From assembly GCF_001718835.1 (NCBI RefSeq), contig NZ_CP013444.1, positions 1,240,001 through 1,304,000 on the forward strand: a stretch of DNA of 64,000 nucleotides, in the 5' to 3' direction. Numbering within the stretch: position 1 is the stretch's first letter; every line of letters starts with the position of its first letter. The notes under the pieces are model-generated. The model had not been told where the DNA came from. It worked only from the letters and a program-made list of their open reading frames with translations, and did no database searches. The stretch is from Burkholderia cepacia. Lineage in GTDB: Bacteria > Pseudomonadota > Gammaproteobacteria > Burkholderiales > Burkholderiaceae. Below are positions 49,189 through 57,970 of this stretch, piece after piece. Made by a program: the position numbers and the translations under genes.

Positions 49189-50429
49189 GCGAAGAGAACG
49201 CACAGGCGCAGCCCGCGCCCGGCACGGTCGTCGTGATCGGCGGCGGCCAGGCCGCCGGCTGGGTGCTGAAGACGCTGCGCGCGGAAGGGTTCGCGGGCCG
49301 TCTCGTGATGATCGCCGACGAGCCGCATCTGCCGTACGAGCGCCCGCCGCTGTCGAAGGCCGTGCTGGCCGGCGACGCCGACATCGAAACCGTGCGCGTC
49401 GTGCGTCCCGACGAATTCGACGCGCTGGACGTCGAAGCGTGGCAGCCGGAACGCGCCGCATCGATCGACCGGGCGCGCCGCGTCGTGACGACCGAAAGCG
49501 GCCGCGAGATCGGATACGACCGTCTCGTGATCGCGACCGGAGGCACGTCGCGCCGCCTGCCGGACGCACTCGTGAGGACCCCGAACCTGCATTACCTGCG
49601 CACGCTCGACGAAGCGGCCGCGCTCGGCGAGAAGCTGCGCGCGAGCCGGCGCGTGCTCGTGATCGGCGGCGGCTGGATCGGCCTCGAAGTCGCGGCGACC
49701 GCGCGCAAGCTCGGCGTCGAGGCGGTCGTGGTCGAAGGCGCGCCGCGGCTGTGCGGCCGCTCGGTGCCGCCGATCGTGTCGGATTTCCTGCTCGACCTGC
49801 ACCGCGCGAACGGCGTGGACGTACGGCTCGGCGCGGCGCTGGCGTCGCTCGACGCGCAGCCGGACGACGCGTCGAAGGTTCGCGCAACGCTTGCCGACGG
49901 CACGACGATCGACGCCGATTTCGCGGTGGCCGGCATCGGCCTCGCGCTGAACGCATCGCTCGCGAGCGATGCGGGGCTGGCGATCGACGACGGCATCGTC
50001 GTCGACGAATTCGGCGCGACGAGCGACCCGGCGATCTTCGCGTGCGGCGATGTCGCGAACCATCACAACGGCTGGCTGAAGCGGCGCGTGCGGCTCGAAT
50101 CGTGGGCCAATGCGCAGAACCAGGCGATCGCGGCCGCGAAGGCCGTGCTGGGCGTACGCGCACCGTACGCGGAGATTCCGTGGTTCTGGTCGGATCAGTA
50201 CGACGTGAACCTGCAGATCCTCGGCGATCTGCCGGCGGATGCGCAGCTCGTGGTGCGTGGCGAGCTTGCCGCGCGACGCGCGACGCTGTTTTTCGTGGGC
50301 GAAGGGCATGTGAGAGGTGTCATCGCCGTGAACAACGCGCGTGAGCTGAAGCTCGCGCGCAAGTGGATGAACCAGGGCCGGGCAGTGGATACGGAAGCGC
50401 TGGCAGACACGAGCAAGGCACTGGCCTGA
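49185..50429 (+). CDS. FAD-dependent ferredoxin reductase of the ring-hydroxylating oxygenase
   Basis: This 414-residue reductase starts at GTG 49185 inside the preceding stop region. It has the first dinucleotide loop VVVIGGGQAAGWVLK, the PYERPPLSKAVL segment typical of BphA4/putidaredoxin-reductase enzymes, a second loop VLVIGGGWIGLE, and FACGDVANH. The C-terminal WFWSDQYDVNLQILG block also fits. It passes electrons from NADH to the Rieske ferredoxin at 38483. With that ferredoxin and the alpha subunit it completes a three-component oxygenase. Confidence 0.92.
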   Translation: MSEENAQAQPAPGTVVVIGGGQAAGWVLKTLRAEGFAGRLVMIADEPHLPYERPPLSKAVLAGDADIETVRVVRPDEFDALDVEAWQPERAASIDRARRVVTTESGREIGYDRLVIATGGTSRRLPDALVRTPNLHYLRTLDEAAALGEKLRASRRVLVIGGGWIGLEVAATARKLGVEAVVVEGAPRLCGRSVPPIVSDFLLDLHRANGVDVRLGAALASLDAQPDDASKVRATLADGTTIDADFAVAGIGLALNASLASDAGLAIDDGIVVDEFGATSDPAIFACGDVANHHNGWLKRRVRLESWANAQNQAIAAAKAVLGVRAPYAEIPWFWSDQYDVNLQILGDLPADAQLVVRGELAARRATLFFVGEGHVRGVIAVNNARELKLARKWMNQGRAVDTEALADTSKALA

Positions 50430-50459
50430 CCGGGCGACGAGACACAGGAGACACCCCGC

Positions 50460-51860
50460 ATGAGCACTTTCGACAATGTCGTGGCCGGTCGCGCCACGAT
50501 GGAAGCTGCCGCCTCCACGCCCGGCGCGATCATCGCGCGGCTCGAGCGGCTTCCGGCCAACGCGATGCAGATCCGCGCCCGCGTGCTGATCGGCACCGCG
50601 ACGTTCTTCGACGGCTTCGACGTGATCACGATCGCGGCGACGCTGCCGCTGCTGATTCACAAATGGGGGCTGTCGCCGACGCAGATCGGCCTGCTGATCG
50701 CGTCCGGCGCGATCGGCCAGCTGATCGGCGCATTCCTGTTTCCCGCGCTGGCGGAGAAGCACGGCCGCGTGAAGGCGATCGCGTGGAGCTCGGCCGTGAT
50801 CGGCATCACGAGCATCGCATGCGGCTTCGCGCCGACGTTCGAGATCTTCGTGCTGCTGCGGATCCTGCAGGGCCTCGGCCTGGGCGGCGAGCTGCCGGTC
50901 GCCGCGACTTACATCAACGAGATCACGCGCGCACATGGCCGCGGCCGCTTCGTGCTGCTGTACGAGATCGTGTTCCCGATCGGCCTGCTCGTGTCGATGG
51001 CGCTCGGCGCGTGGCTCGTGCCGCGCTTCGGCTGGGAGATCATGTACTTCGTCGGCGGGTTGCCGCTGATCCTGTCGCTGGTGCTGACGCGCCTCGTGCC
51101 GGAATCGCCGCGCTGGCTCGCGTCGCGCGGGCGGCTCGCGGAAGCCGGGCAGGCGACGAGCGCGTTCGAAGCGTCGGTGCGCGGCGAACTGCCGCCGGTC
51201 ACGCAGGTGGCCGCGTTCGACGAGATGGTGCGCCAGCACCCGAAGCGCCGGATGAGCGACCTGTTCAGCGCCGCGTATCGCAAGCGCACGCTCGCGGTGG
51301 CGACGTTGTGGGCGACCTGCGGGTTCATCCAGTACGGGCTGTCGACGTGGCTGCCGACGATCTACAAGAACTTCTATCACGCGCCGCTGCAGCTCGCGCT
51401 GAACCTGGCGGTGATCGGCTCGGTGATGGGCGTGCTCGGGTCGCTGGCGTCGGCGCTGCTCGTCGACAAGCTCGGCCGCAAGCCGGTGATCGTATGGTCG
51501 TTCGTGCTGTGCGCGTTGTCGCTGGCGTTCGCGGGCTTCTATCACGCGTCGTCGGTGTATGTCGTCTCGATCTTCTGCTCGCTGTCGCTCGGGTTGATGG
51601 CGTCGGGGTTCATCACCGCGTACGTCTATACGCCTGAGCAGTATCCGACGAGTATCCGCGCGTCGGGCTGCGGGCTCGGCAGCGCGTGGCTGAAGATCGC
51701 GTCGTTCGTCGCGCCGATGGTGGTGCCGCACGCGATCATCGGCGGGAACCTCGCGCCGGCGTTCTACCTGATCGGCATCGTGCCGCTGATCGCGGCGGTG
51801 ACCGTGCACTTCGTCGGGATCGAGACGAAGGGGAAGGTGCTGGAGGCGCTCGAGGCGTAG
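50460..51860 (+). CDS. MFS transporter, aromatic acid:H+ symporter type
   Basis: This 466-residue protein has 12 membrane helices and the AAHS signatures ATFFDGFDVITIA in TM1, LFPALAEKHGRVKAIAW after TM2 and LLRILQGLGLGGELPVAATYINE in TM4. A further YTPEQYPTSIRASGCG supports the family. It likely imports the pathway's substrate (an aromatic or hydroxylated acid) with a proton. It is the last gene of the operon; a hairpin directly overlaps its stop codon. Confidence 0.92.
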   Translation: MSTFDNVVAGRATMEAAASTPGAIIARLERLPANAMQIRARVLIGTATFFDGFDVITIAATLPLLIHKWGLSPTQIGLLIASGAIGQLIGAFLFPALAEKHGRVKAIAWSSAVIGITSIACGFAPTFEIFVLLRILQGLGLGGELPVAATYINEITRAHGRGRFVLLYEIVFPIGLLVSMALGAWLVPRFGWEIMYFVGGLPLILSLVLTRLVPESPRWLASRGRLAEAGQATSAFEASVRGELPPVTQVAAFDEMVRQHPKRRMSDLFSAAYRKRTLAVATLWATCGFIQYGLSTWLPTIYKNFYHAPLQLALNLAVIGSVMGVLGSLASALLVDKLGRKPVIVWSFVLCALSLAFAGFYHASSVYVVSIFCSLSLGLMASGFITAYVYTPEQYPTSIRASGCGLGSAWLKIASFVAPMVVPHAIIGGNLAPAFYLIGIVPLIAAVTVHFVGIETKGKVLEALEA

Positions 51861-51879
51861 GCGCGGACGATTCCGCGCC
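51860..51879 (+). terminator. hairpin at the end of the catabolic operon
   Basis: GGCGCGG at 51860-51866 pairs perfectly with CCGCGCC at 51873-51879 over a six-base loop, starting on the last base of the MFS stop codon. No strong T-run follows, so termination strength is uncertain. Confidence 0.45.
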
Positions 51880-52033
51880 GGGGCGAAACTTTGACAGGTG
51901 CGACTCCCGAATGCGGGAATAATCGGGAATTATTACAATCCTGTCATTGTTGACGGTTTGCTTTCAATAAGTGGGGTGATAATTTCAATTCTCCTTTAAA
52001 CGGAAATCGATAAATAGAAAAAGGAGAAGATGA

Positions 52034-53146
52034 ATGAATGGAGTCATACGACGGGGCTTGATCGTCGTCAGTGCATGCTGGCCGTTATTCATGTCTTCGG
52101 CGCACGCGGGGGGCGCGCCCGACGTGTCGCCCATTTGCACGTCGGTATTCCAGGAGACCAGCGACAACTCCCTGCTCAGTCGCGGATCGCATTGCCAGAA
52201 GTCGGAATCCTTCGAGCGGGTGCTGATTGGAGACGACAACAGCGAGACCGGCCGGGTCCGCATCGACGCCTACACCTATTCGGATAACCCGCTCAACCAA
52301 CTGTCGTGGCAGGTCCGGTTCCGGTTCCGCACGACGACCCTGTCCGGCAATGGCGGCGGATTGCAGATCAAGCCGGTCATCGAATGCGGGTCGCAGTGCA
52401 CCGTGTCGCCGAGCGCCGGCGTAGGTCTCGTGCCGGGCGGCCTGTCCGGCGAAACGATCGTCACCATCACGCCGAACATGAGCGGGGGCAATCCGCTGTA
52501 TGTGCGCCCGTATGTCGAGTACCGGATCGTGAAGACCGGCGACTCGTTCGAGAACGGTTCGAGCCTGACCACGCATTCGGGCATGAGCTACGTGCCCGAG
52601 TTGCGCTGCGACGTCGGCGTCGCGAAAAGCGGCACGCAAGGATGCATCTACTGGAAGGCGCCGGCGGTGATGCGCTCGGTCAAGACCAACAACCCGGATG
52701 TCGACGAATCCGCGAAGCATATCAAGGAGGCGCAGGCGCAGGGGTTGCCGGGCAACTTCGTGCCGCGTGACGACGGCACGATCCTGCCGGGGTCGGACTC
52801 GCGTGCGCTGACGCGCACCCGCGACGCAGCGCTGCGCGCCAGCAATCGCGATGCGTCCAGGCAGCAGTGCATTGCGCAGTACGGCCGGGTCACCGGACAA
52901 TGCACGTTCACCGGCGATTCCGACGAAACGCCGAGCGATTGCGATTGCGACGAGTATCCGTTCGCGGCAACCAACCAGGGCGCGGCGGGCGGCAGGTTCT
53001 CGGTCAAGCGCATCGACGCCAGCGACAATCGTCGCGCCGGCGCGTTGCTCGGCAATTTCTTCAGCGCGCAGCGCGTGCTCGACGGCGACGAGTTCTACGT
53101 CGACGTCGAACCGGGCGGTGCCGTTCCCACGTCGAAGCGGCGCTGA
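52034..53146 (+). CDS. secreted protein with NucA/NucB-type DNase domain
   Basis: This 370-residue protein starts at ATG 52034, eight bases after aaggag. It has a signal peptide (GLIVVSACWPLFMSSAHA) and a beta-rich first half with several Cys. A C-terminal nuclease domain carries DCDEYPFAATNQG (C305, D306, E307) and DNRRAGALLGNFFSAQRVLDGDEF. The DEYPFA block and following residues match NucA/NucB extracellular DNases. Upstream DNA is AT-rich, with a cgggaat direct repeat. It lies just ahead of a gene encoding a SUKH domain, often an immunity module against nucleases. Role in DNA scavenging or competition is open. Confidence 0.8.
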   Translation: MNGVIRRGLIVVSACWPLFMSSAHAGGAPDVSPICTSVFQETSDNSLLSRGSHCQKSESFERVLIGDDNSETGRVRIDAYTYSDNPLNQLSWQVRFRFRTTTLSGNGGGLQIKPVIECGSQCTVSPSAGVGLVPGGLSGETIVTITPNMSGGNPLYVRPYVEYRIVKTGDSFENGSSLTTHSGMSYVPELRCDVGVAKSGTQGCIYWKAPAVMRSVKTNNPDVDESAKHIKEAQAQGLPGNFVPRDDGTILPGSDSRALTRTRDAALRASNRDASRQQCIAQYGRVTGQCTFTGDSDETPSDCDCDEYPFAATNQGAAGGRFSVKRIDASDNRRAGALLGNFFSAQRVLDGDEFYVDVEPGGAVPTSKRR

Positions 53147-53224
53147 TTCGCCACGCTGCAGCTGATCGAACGCACGCATCATCGGGCTGCTTGCCGATGA
53201 TGCGCGCGCCCGTAGTGTATTGAC

Positions 53225-55261
53225 ATGATGATGACGAACGAGCTTTTACCGATGCCGGCATGGCTGGCCGACGCCTATCGCCGTTGCGCCGACGCCGTGC
53301 CGGGCGGCATGCGCGTCGAGACCGTGCCGGTCGAGCACGCGTGCGGACGCGTGCTCGCGCAGGCCGTGACCGCGCCCGAGGCGCTGCCGCGGCTTGCGCT
53401 CGCGGCGATCGAAGGCTATGCGCTGCGCGCGATCGACGCCGCACACGCATCGCCCGCGCGGCCGGCGACGCTGAACGTGCGCCGGCACTATCCGATCCTG
53501 ATTCATCGCGGCGGCGATCCGGCGGCGCGTGCGCTGTCGGCGGGCGATGCCGAATGGCTGCCGGCGCTCGCGCCGTTGCCGGCGCATGCGGACACCGTGG
53601 TGCCGCGCTCGCGCAATCGCGCGCCCGACGGGCAGCAGCATGCGCGCCTCGACCTTGACGCGCCGCCGGTCGAGGGAGAGGGCGTGATCGCGCGTGGCGC
53701 GGATTACGCATGTGATGCGCTGCTGCTCGACAAGGGACAGCGCATCGGCGCGGAACAGCAGGCGCTGCTGATCGCCGCCGGCGTGCGTACGGTCGAGGTC
53801 AGCCGGCGGCCGCGCGTGTGCGTGGTCGTCGCGAGCTACGACCTCGTGCCGTCTGCCTGCGAGCGGCAGCCGTGGCAGCGTCCCGACGCGAACGGCCCCT
53901 ATCTGTGCGCGCTCCTGAAGCAGTGGGGCTACGACGCGTCGCTCGAATATGTCGCGCCGCCCGACATGACCTTGCCGCCGCTGGCGTCCCGCGATGCCGA
54001 GCTGGCGTTTCGCCGCCAGCTTGCTGCGCTTGCGCAGCGCTACGACCTGCTGGTCGGCACCGGGGTGCTGGCGGACGATCCGCACCAGGATGCCGCGCTG
54101 AACCGGTTGCCGGTGTTTCCGGTCAGCGAGGCGCGCGTGACGCTGCCGCAGGTGCGTGGCGCGCGCTTCAATTTCGGCCGCAGCGAGGATCGTTCGCCGG
54201 CGCAGCGCCGGACGTTCGAGTTGACCGATGCGGCGGGCCGGCCGCGCGGGTCGCGCGTCGTCACCTATTTCGACCAGGCGACGCTCGTCAACCTGCCGGG
54301 CTATCCCGGCGACGTCGCGATCCTCGCGCACACGATCCTGCGACGGCTGATCGATCTGCTGGAATTTGCCGACATGCCGGGACCGTACTGGGAGACGGGC
54401 GTACTCGGCGCGCCGACGTCGCGCGATCCGGCGCGGCATGACCTGCGCTGGGCGACGCTCGCGGCGGGTGCGGCGGGCGAACCGGTCGTGACGCCGCTCG
54501 CGGGCGAACGGGCCGATGCGCTCGGCGCGCTCGCCGGAGCCGATGCGCTCGTCGCGATCGAGTCGGGGGCGACGCCGCTGGCAGCGGGCTCGCCGGTATT
54601 GTTCATGCGGCTCGACCAGTCGCACAGGCCGATGCGCGCTGTGGGGGACGCTGCGCAAGCGGCTCAATCTCCGGCGGTGGATGTATCGCATGCGGCAACC
54701 CCTGATTCATCACGCAAGGATGCGACGAGCGCGGCCGTCGCGTCATCGCCGGGCGACACGATCGCGGCGGCCTGGGCGCGTCTCGACGCATGGCGGCGCA
54801 CGCTGCCGGCCGATGCGCCGGAGCCGTTCCGCGGGCCGGCGAGCGACGACGATCTGCGCGCGCTCGAGGCGGGGCTGGGCGTCGCGTTGCCGGAGGCGTG
54901 GCGCGCGAGCCTGCGGTTGCACGACGGACAGGAAGCCGGGCGCACCGAGCCGTTTGCCGGCGAGACGCTGCTGTCCGCGCGGCAGATCCTCGCGCAGTGG
55001 TCCATCTGGCGCGATCTGGTCGTGAGCGGCGATCTGGCGGACTGCGAGGGCGAGCCTGAGCCGGGCATTCGCGGCGACTGGTACAACCTGAAATGGATTC
55101 CGCTCACGCACAACGGCAGCGGCGATCATCTGTGCGTCGATCTCGACCCGGACGAGGGTGGGAGGATCGGGCAGGTGATCAGGGTGTGGCACGACAGTCC
55201 CGAGCGCGAGCTCGTGGCGGAGGGTGTGGGGGAATGGTTGGCGCGTGGGGTGCCGGGCTGA
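53225..55261 (+). CDS. MoeA-like protein fused to a C-terminal SUKH (SMI1/KNR4) domain
   Basis: This 678-residue protein has two parts. Residues 1 to about 455 follow MoeA (molybdenum insertion): ADTVVPRSR, EGVIARGADYACDALLLDKG, a QQALLIAAGVRTVEV helix and a VTYFDQATLVNLPGYPGDV block. The usual NSAMDGYA motif is LALAAIEGYA and the serine/Gly-rich GGVSVG loop is altered to VGTGVLADD, so activity is doubtful. Residues about 537-678 are a SUKH domain (DDLRALEAGLGVALPEAW, DWYNLKWIPLTHNGSGDHL). The fusion is odd. It starts 78 bases after the DNase gene on the same strand. Confidence 0.75.
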   Translation: MMMTNELLPMPAWLADAYRRCADAVPGGMRVETVPVEHACGRVLAQAVTAPEALPRLALAAIEGYALRAIDAAHASPARPATLNVRRHYPILIHRGGDPAARALSAGDAEWLPALAPLPAHADTVVPRSRNRAPDGQQHARLDLDAPPVEGEGVIARGADYACDALLLDKGQRIGAEQQALLIAAGVRTVEVSRRPRVCVVVASYDLVPSACERQPWQRPDANGPYLCALLKQWGYDASLEYVAPPDMTLPPLASRDAELAFRRQLAALAQRYDLLVGTGVLADDPHQDAALNRLPVFPVSEARVTLPQVRGARFNFGRSEDRSPAQRRTFELTDAAGRPRGSRVVTYFDQATLVNLPGYPGDVAILAHTILRRLIDLLEFADMPGPYWETGVLGAPTSRDPARHDLRWATLAAGAAGEPVVTPLAGERADALGALAGADALVAIESGATPLAAGSPVLFMRLDQSHRPMRAVGDAAQAAQSPAVDVSHAATPDSSRKDATSAAVASSPGDTIAAAWARLDAWRRTLPADAPEPFRGPASDDDLRALEAGLGVALPEAWRASLRLHDGQEAGRTEPFAGETLLSARQILAQWSIWRDLVVSGDLADCEGEPEPGIRGDWYNLKWIPLTHNGSGDHLCVDLDPDEGGRIGQVIRVWHDSPERELVAEGVGEWLARGVPG

Positions 55262-55357
55262 CGTGCGGCTGGGGGCTGCGAAAAAATGGAAGCCGGCGTT
55301 TCGTCGGGGCGATTTCTCGACGAAATCCGGTTCGGTTGGCGGGGCTCGATGGAAGGA

Positions 55358-55624
55358 TCAGGCCTCGGGTGCGTGGCAAACCACTTCGATGTTGTGCCCG
55401 TCCGGACCGATGACGAACGCTGCGTAGTAGTTCGCGTGGTAGTGCGGGCGCAGGCCAGGTGCACTGTTGTCCTTGCCGCCCGCCTCCAGCGCCGCGCGAT
55501 GGAAAGCTTCAGCTTGCCGGCGATTCTCGGCCACGAACGCCAGGTGAAGATGCGCGGGCTTCTCGTCGGTCTGGTACGGGCACAAGGAGAAGGTCGGCCG
55601 GGAAAAGCGAAAAATCCGCCGCAT
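55358..55624 (-). pseudogene. VOC/glyoxalase-family protein, 5'-truncated remnant
   Basis: The minus-strand frame encodes the last 70-80 residues of a VOC protein: HLHLAFVAENRRQAEAFH, then GGKDNSAPGLRPHYHANYY and GPDGHNIEVVCH. A complete family member has about 125-130 residues and an N-terminal strand set, which is missing here. The sequence before PTFSLCPYQ does not look like VOC. The lost 5' end coincides with the start of the decayed integrase and low-GC region, so the gene was probably cut by insertion of the island. Confidence 0.65.
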
Positions 55625-55773
55625 CTCGACCTACGCTTCTGATTTGAAAGCGAAATCGATGGTCGGATCGAGCGGCGGCACGGCACGCTGAAGTTCAAGC
55701 AGGTCGTTCCCGAGCCGATTGATATGCTCGCCCGGGCGGCCGAGATCGTCGTCCGAGTGGCGTCCCTTCTCCG

Positions 55774-56294
55774 GGGGCGCTGTCGGTCGATTCGATCGCC
55801 TATGCGCTATCTGTCCTCGGCGCGACGTTCCGCTGGTCGATCGAGCAGCAGTAGGTCCTCGCGAATTCATTCGCCGGCACTCAAAGTGAGCGCGGCTCAA
55901 TGGGGGACTGGACATCCTGCGCCCATTTGCGGTTGGCGAATGGGAACTAATCCGGACGACTGCTGACGGGCTCGAATGGTCGCACGGCCGGATGGTGACC
56001 ACCCTGTAGCGCCTGCGCTTTGTGCTCGACTCCGGTTACACGAGCGGCCTGAGCGCGGGCGAGCTAGGTCGGCGTCACGCTCAGCGGGTATCGAAATCGG
56101 TGCACGCGGCGAGCGTCAGCTGCATCTCGACGGCAAGGGCGCGAAGGTTGGCAAGGTACTGCGGCCGTCGCTCGCACGGTCGCGCTGGAGCAGTACCTGA
56201 TACAACGCGATCTAACGAGATCAGCAAACCTCACGGAAGGCCTGTCGGCGCCGCTGGCGATCACGTCCGTCAGCAAGCAGGCCCAAATGTAGGC
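55774..56294 (+). pseudogene. tyrosine recombinase (phage integrase family) remnant
   Basis: Pieces of an integrase can be read across frames: SVDSIAYALSVLGATFRWSI then a TAG stop at 55852-55854, VLANSFAGTQSE, then PFAVGEWELIRTTADGLEW, a stop at 56008-56010, LRFVLDSGYTSGLSAGELG. In another frame come HLDGKGAKVGKVLRPSLARS and LEQYLIQRDLT. These match, in order, the core-binding and catalytic domains of XerD-like integrases. Multiple stops and frameshifts show it is dead. It lies exactly at the change from high to lower GC and next to a truncated gene, as expected for an island border. Confidence 0.7.
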
Positions 56295-56339
56295 GCGAAG
56301 GCGAGCCCGGGAAAGTCGCGACGCAGTAGGCGCGCTCTA

Positions 56340-56368
56340 TTGACTACGGAAAACAATAGATATTGTTA
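56340..56368 (+). promoter_or_regulatory. rpiR promoter candidate (TTGACT ... TTGTTA)
   Basis: TTGACT at 56340-56345 is followed by a 17-base spacer and TTGTTA at 56363-56368, about 80 bases before the rpiR start. TATTGT at 15 bases is an alternative -10. The operator-like palindrome listed next overlaps the spacer and -10. Confidence 0.45.
56352..56367. promoter_or_regulatory. operator-like palindrome AACAATA-GA-TATTGTT
   Basis: A perfect inverted repeat with seven-base arms and a two-base centre overlaps the rpiR promoter. RpiR/MurR-type regulators bind such sites, so autorepression of the rpiR-ddp genes is likely (inference). Confidence 0.5.
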
Positions 56369-56449
56369 CTTTGCGTAGGTAAATTTGTCGCTGTTATATC
56401 GGTGTCATGAGTGGATCGTTTGACAACAAAGTAACAGAGATGGTGCTCC

Positions 56450-57301
56450 ATGTCGCTAACCTTCGCCCACACCGTTGAATCGCGCTTTGCTGAACTGACA
56501 CCGACCAGCAAGCGGATTGCCAGCTATATGCTGGCGAATCTCGACCGCCTCGGGTTGGAAACAGCCGACCAAATTGCCCAGCAGACCGGCACCAGCGGCA
56601 TTTCTGTCGGGCGATTTTTGCGTAGCGTTGGCTATCGCAATCTGGACGACCTCAAACTGGAGTTACGAGGCTCCGAAGAACGTCCTTGGATGATCACGGA
56701 CCGGCTTGACGAGTATCGTCGGATGGCGGGACGTGCAGACACGTCGCCGCGCTCGCTCGAACTCGAACTGGGGGCTATCCGGCATGCGTATGAACTGGCC
56801 CAGTCACCCGCTTTCGCACGGGTTGCCGACCACATCGCCACCGCGGACGCAGTGTACATCCTTGGAATTCAATCAACTCGGGGCATCAGTAACGCGTTTC
56901 ACAGCTACCTCGAATATATCCGTCCACGTGTCTTCTATTCCGACGGGATGTCTGGATCATACGTTGACGCGCTTAACTCGGAATTCGAGTCTCCGTACCT
57001 CATCATCACCGACACACGGGCTTATTCGCGTGTCGCTCGTCAACTTTGCGCAGCTGCGTCGCGACGTGGTTTGCAGTACGCCTTGGTCACGGACGTCTAT
57101 TGCCCTTGGGCGCGCGAATTCCCGTGTGACGTTCTTCAGGTCAAGACTGATGTTGGTCAATTTTGGGACTCGCTTGCGCCGTTGACCTGCCTGTTCAACT
57201 CCCTCATTACAGCCACTGTTGAACGGCTGGGTCCTGGCATCGACGAACGTGTTGCCCGCAACAAGGAATTGCAGCGGGAACTTGACCAGTTCGATCTTTA
57301 A
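56450..57301 (+). CDS. RpiR/MurR family transcriptional regulator with SIS domain
   Basis: This 283-residue protein has an N-terminal RpiR HTH (residues 1-77: FAELTPTSKRIASYMLANLD, then QQTGTSGISVGRFLRSVGY) and a SIS sugar-phosphate-binding domain (about 125-260, VYILGIQSTRGISNAFHSYL). Regulators of this family often sense cell-wall sugars. It directly precedes ddpX and the ddp ABC transporter and probably controls them in response to a peptidoglycan fragment. Codon use is less GC-biased than in the genes before 55300. Confidence 0.85.
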   Translation: MSLTFAHTVESRFAELTPTSKRIASYMLANLDRLGLETADQIAQQTGTSGISVGRFLRSVGYRNLDDLKLELRGSEERPWMITDRLDEYRRMAGRADTSPRSLELELGAIRHAYELAQSPAFARVADHIATADAVYILGIQSTRGISNAFHSYLEYIRPRVFYSDGMSGSYVDALNSEFESPYLIITDTRAYSRVARQLCAAASRRGLQYALVTDVYCPWAREFPCDVLQVKTDVGQFWDSLAPLTCLFNSLITATVERLGPGIDERVARNKELQRELDQFDL

Positions 57302-57325
57302 CATCCATTTTTTCAAATTTCATTG

Positions 57326-57889
57326 ATGCCACAGCATCGCCTTATCGAAGTAACCCGAGCCAGCCACGGCGTCGAGATCGATCTTGTGTACGCAAGCGAG
57401 CGGAACCTTACCGGCAAGCCGATTTATCGGGCCGCACGCTGTCTTTTGCTGGAACCAGCTGAAACCTGCTTGCGCAAGGCGATCGCTTTAGCAGTCAGTG
57501 CCGGCGTGAATTTGAAGATCTTCGATGCGTACCGCCCACCCGAGGTTCAACGAGCGTTATGGGAATTCCTCCCGGACCCCACCTACGTCGCCGATCTCGG
57601 ACTCGGGTCAAATCACAGCCGGGGGACGGCGATCGATTTGACGCTGGTCGATGCTAACGGTGAGGAGCTTGACATGGGTACTCGTTTCGACGCGATGACT
57701 GCGGCGTCGAGCCATTTTTATAACGACCATCCGCCTCACGTGCAGCGCAACCGACTCTTGCTGCTAGGGCTGATGCATGCTGCGGGGTTTGTCCATATTG
57801 ATAGCGAGTGGTGGCACTACGAACTCCCTGATTCGCAGCAGTTTCCCATGATTGAAAACGACAATTGTGGTTCCTTGCGTCTGATGTAG
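57326..57889 (+). CDS. ddpX: D-alanyl-D-alanine dipeptidase (VanX/DdpX, peptidase family M15D)
   Basis: This 187-residue zinc dipeptidase has the metal-ligand motif SNHSRGTAIDLTLVD (His and Asp), the catalytic Glu and second His in EWWHYEL, and the transition-state Arg in FDAYRPP. It cleaves D-Ala-D-Ala released from peptidoglycan. No signal peptide, so cytoplasmic, acting after import by the ABC transporter that follows. The order ddpX-ABCDF is the same as in Escherichia coli. No vanHA-type resistance genes are nearby, so a nutritional role is likely. Confidence 0.88.
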   Translation: MPQHRLIEVTRASHGVEIDLVYASERNLTGKPIYRAARCLLLEPAETCLRKAIALAVSAGVNLKIFDAYRPPEVQRALWEFLPDPTYVADLGLGSNHSRGTAIDLTLVDANGEELDMGTRFDAMTAASSHFYNDHPPHVQRNRLLLLGLMHAAGFVHIDSEWWHYELPDSQQFPMIENDNCGSLRLM

Positions 57890-57970
57890 TTCTGCCTGCT
57901 CAAATTTGTTTCGCGCTTTTCGTCACACCGTCATTCTCGTACAAATCAACTATCGTATTTGGGAGTACAT

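Larger units (their letters stand above)
55625..56449. other. decayed island border: integrase relic and AT-rich promoter region
   Basis: This 825-base stretch has no intact gene. It holds the tyrosine-recombinase remnant listed separately, then about 155 bases of AT-rich DNA with the rpiR promoter. A minus-strand frame ending at 55631 (LGNDLLELQRAVPPLDPTID) may be another gene fragment but I do not recognise it. Confidence 0.45.

Noticed and set aside
55631..56002. A 123-residue minus-strand frame in the island border
   Set aside because: Its end (LELQRAVPPLDPTID) looks slightly protein-like, but the frame lies over the integrase relic and I cannot match it to a family.
55976..56200. A 74-residue plus-strand frame containing HLDGKGAKVGKVLRPSLARS
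   Set aside because: It is one surviving frame of the dead integrase, not a gene of its own.
57326..57889. Vancomycin-resistance gene vanX
   Set aside because: The enzyme family is the same, but no vanH, vanA or two-component genes are present and the gene order is that of the ddp nutrient-uptake operon in a Gram-negative bacterium.
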